Below, piece after piece: positions 62,302-64,000 of a stretch of 64,000 nt of DNA. The notes beneath the pieces are model-generated. The model did no database searches. It was not told where the DNA came from and worked only from the letters and a program-made list of their open reading frames with translations. Both the position numbers and the translations under genes were made by a program. The number at the start of each line of letters is the position of its first letter. The first letter of the stretch is position 1. This DNA comes from Streptomyces sp. JH14 (GTDB lineage: Bacteria > Actinomycetota > Actinomycetes > Streptomycetales > Streptomycetaceae), in the NCBI RefSeq assembly GCF_029428675.1, contig NZ_JAJNEL010000001.1, forward strand, positions 3,596,001 through 3,660,000, read 5' to 3'.

Positions 62302-64000
62302 TCAGCCGTTTCCGGCGGCCGTCCCGCGGGCCGCGAGCCAGCCGGGGAGCGCGGCGAGGATCTCGCGGTACAGCGTGGCGTCCGGCACCTCGGCCGGGGT
62401 CGGGCCGGCGTGGAAGAACGCGGCGTTCGGGGCGTCCAGCTTCCGCAGGAAGTCGAAGCCCTTCGCGTCCTCGTCGCCGAACGCGACGAACTGGAAGAAC
62501 AGCGGCAGCCGTGCCGCCTCCGCGAGCGCCTGCTTGGCGGGCTGCTTGGCGTCCGGCGGGCCGTCCGTCTGGAAGATCACCAGCGCGGGGCCGGTGGTCT
62601 CCGACTTCTCGTAGTGCGCGACGACCTCCTCGACGGCGCGGTGGTAGCTGGTACGGCCCAGGCGGCCGAGGCCCGCGTGCAGCTCGTCGATCCGGCCTTC
62701 GTGGTCGGCGAGGCCGACCGTGCCGGTGCCGTCGATGTCGGTCGAGAAGAAGACGACGGGCACGGTGGCGTTCTCGTCGAGGTGCGCGGCGAGCGCGAGC
62801 GTGCGGTCGCCCAGGTGCTGGGCGCTGCCGTCCTTGTAGAACGGCCGCATGGAGCCGGAACGGTCGAGCACCAGGTACACGGTGGCCCGGAGCCCGGTCA
62901 GCCCGTGCGCCTGCAGCGCGTCCCGGGCCGCGCCGTACGGGTCGACGAGCGCGGGTGCGAGCGACGAGACGTGGGCGGCGGTGACAGCAGGGCCGGGGGC
63001 CCCGACGGCGGGCTCGGTGACCTCTGCGGCCGCGGGCTCGGCATCCGGCTCGGGCAGCACGTCGGCGGCGACCGGCTCGGCGTCGGCGGTGACGAGGACC
63101 GGTTCGGCCTCGGCCGGGGCCTTCGGCTCGGCGTCGGCGACGAGGACCGGTTCGGCCTCGGCCGGGGTCTCCGGTTCGGCGTCGGCGACGAGGACCGGTT
63201 CGGCCTCGGCCGGGGTCTCCGGTTCGGCGTCGGCCCCGTTGGCGGGGGCCGGCTCCACGACCTCACGTACCTGAGGCTCGGGCTCGGCGGCAGGGGCGGT
63301 GTCGGCAGCCGGTGCGGCCACGGCGGAGACCGGCTCGGCCTCCACGTCGGCGGCGACAGGCTCGGCCTCGATCCCGACCTCGGGCTCGGCTGCGGCGGCG
63401 GCGGCGGGCTCCGTCGTGGCTTCCGGCTCGGCCTCGGCGACGGCCGGGGCGGTCTCCGTCTCGGGCTCGGCCACAACAGCGACCGGTTCCGCCTCGGCCT
63501 TGACCTCGGGCTCGTCCGACGCGGGCTCGGCCACAACGGTGGCGGACTCTGCCTCGACCTCGACCTCGACCTCGACATCGGCCGCCGTCTCGGGCTCGGT
63601 TTCGGCCGAGGGCTCGGCGACCTCCGCAACCTCGGCCTCGGCAGCGACCGGAGCAGCCTCCGGCTCAGGCCGGGCCTCGGGCGTGACGGGCTCGGCTGCT
63701 GCTTCCGGCGCGGCGACCGCGGTGTCCGCCTCCGCGGCCGGCTCCACCGGGGTCTCGGCGGCGACCGGCTTCGGGGCCGAGCCCTGGGCCGGGACCGTGG
63801 GAGTGGGCTTCGGGGTGGGGGCGGAGGCCTTGTCGAAGGCCTCCGCCACCAGGTCCGCCGCCAGCCCGCCTCCGCCCGAGCCGGACCGGCGTGAGGCGGG
63901 TGCGGGCACCGAGGCCTTGGCGGCCGGGGCGGGTTCGACCACCGTCTCGTCCGCCGTCACCGTGACGACGGCGGGCTCCGACTCCGTGGGCCCGGTGCGC
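62302..64000 (-). CDS. VWA-domain protein with long Ala/Pro/Glu-rich N-terminus, 5'-partial
   Basis: Open from the window end; a GTG at 63960 gives 552 aa, but the frame continues upstream with the same Thr/Glu/Pro composition, so the start is probably outside. The last about 210 residues form a von Willebrand A domain with MIDAS DRSGSM, TSYHRA and FQTDGPPDA, like the TerY/tellurium-resistance VWA proteins. The preceding 330+ residues are Glu/Pro/Ala/Val low complexity with tandem repeats. Likely binds divalent metal and a protein partner. TerD-type genes may lie just outside the window. Confidence 0.82.
   Translation of the reverse strand, partial: RTGPTESEPAVVTVTADETVVEPAPAAKASVPAPASRRSGSGGGGLAADLVAEAFDKASAPTPKPTPTVPAQGSAPKPVAAETPVEPAAEADTAVAAPEAAAEPVTPEARPEPEAAPVAAEAEVAEVAEPSAETEPETAADVEVEVEVEAESATVVAEPASDEPEVKAEAEPVAVVAEPETETAPAVAEAEPEATTEPAAAAAAEPEVGIEAEPVAADVEAEPVSAVAAPAADTAPAAEPEPQVREVVEPAPANGADAEPETPAEAEPVLVADAEPETPAEAEPVLVADAEPKAPAEAEPVLVTADAEPVAADVLPEPDAEPAAAEVTEPAVGAPGPAVTAAHVSSLAPALVDPYGAARDALQAHGLTGLRATVYLVLDRSGSMRPFYKDGSAQHLGDRTLALAAHLDENATVPVVFFSTDIDGTGTVGLADHEGRIDELHAGLGRLGRTSYHRAVEEVVAHYEKSETTGPALVIFQTDGPPDAKQPAKQALAEAARLPLFFQFVAFGDEDAKGFDFLRKLDAPNAAFFHAGPTPAEVPDATLYREILAALPGWLAARGTAAGNG
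63091..63234 (-). repeat. Three 48-bp tandem repeats in the VWA gene
   Basis: Units beginning GACGAGGACCGGTTCGG start at 63091, 63139 and 63187, 48 nt apart, encoding a 16-residue unit of type [16 protein letters not shown]. Two units are nearly identical. Confidence 0.85.

Noticed and set aside
62224..63894. Plus-strand open frame of 556 codons, Gly/Leu/Arg-rich with repeats
   Set aside because: It is the mirror of the repetitive VWA gene; the repeats come from the tandem repeats on the true strand and there is no ribosome site.

Overview
The window looks like an origin-proximal core segment of a Streptomyces (or very close actinomycete) chromosome. The inference rests on very high GC, frequent GTG starts with GGAGG-type ribosome sites, many 1-4 nt stop/start overlaps (ATGA, GTGA), a mycothiol-dependent isomerase family member, the actinobacterial proteasome activator Bpa, PASTA-type kinases, and parS sites for ParB (21142-21157 and 44729-44744, plus a degenerate one at 58321-58336). 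From memory, not checked, aspS, metG and two bkd clusters also lie near oriC in S. coelicolor. I see no rRNA, tRNA, CRISPR array, prophage or insertion sequence.

Layout. 1-3.3 kb: end of a small membrane protein, a DUF2252 protein, a J-domain-like protein and a rhodanese. 3.3-13.7 kb: catabolic block with an acyl-CoA dehydrogenase behind a KstR-type operator, the phenylacetyl-CoA epoxidase operon paaABCDE (minus strand), a DUF5819/HTTM/TrmH operon (plus strand), paaN, and a divergent TetR regulator whose likely operator is repeated in front of paaA. 13.7-18.1 kb: an Lrp regulator divergent from a first 2-oxoacid dehydrogenase operon (E1alpha, E1beta, E2). 18.2-22.2 kb: MobA-DUF6457 fusion, MoeA with a large extra N-terminus, and a potassium channel, overlapping end to start. 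22.3-29.6 kb: quinone oxidoreductase, Bpa, a PadR-controlled ABC exporter and a secreted Pro-rich protein. 29.7-33.3 kb: two divergent membrane Ser/Thr kinases. 33.3-39.5 kb: phosphotransferase, PNPOx-like protein, orphan NarL-type response regulator and a second 2-oxoacid dehydrogenase operon. 39.6-47.7 kb: D-Ala-D-Ala carboxypeptidase, GntR+MFS pair, MDMPI protein, nitrilase, LURP-one protein, NHL-thioredoxin protein and a small membrane protein. 47.9-58.3 kb: M18 peptidase, 608-aa acyl-CoA dehydrogenase, SseB-like protein, a frameshifted pirin, AI-2E family transporter, PAS-GAF-PP2C-ATPase regulator and aspS. 58.4-64 kb: intradiol dioxygenase, L,D-transpeptidase lipoprotein, metG and the C-terminal part of a VWA protein cut by the window end.

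How parts work together. PaaABCDE makes the ring-epoxide of phenylacetyl-CoA and PaaN belongs to the aldehyde oxidation step after ring opening; other paa steps (CoA ligase, isomerase, beta-oxidation) are not here. The two E1/E2 sets lack an E3 and must share a dihydrolipoamide dehydrogenase encoded elsewhere.

Most notable non-coding signals: an 18-nt operator repeated exactly at paaA and paaN/tetR, with a near copy at lrp/bkd; DnaA-box-like 9-mers within about 25-46 nt of each of these three; the parS sites; a three-copy 18-bp-phased CTCGATATC array before the first bkd operon; and a family of genes whose start codon follows a -10-like hexamer by only 6-7 nt, suggesting leaderless mRNAs.
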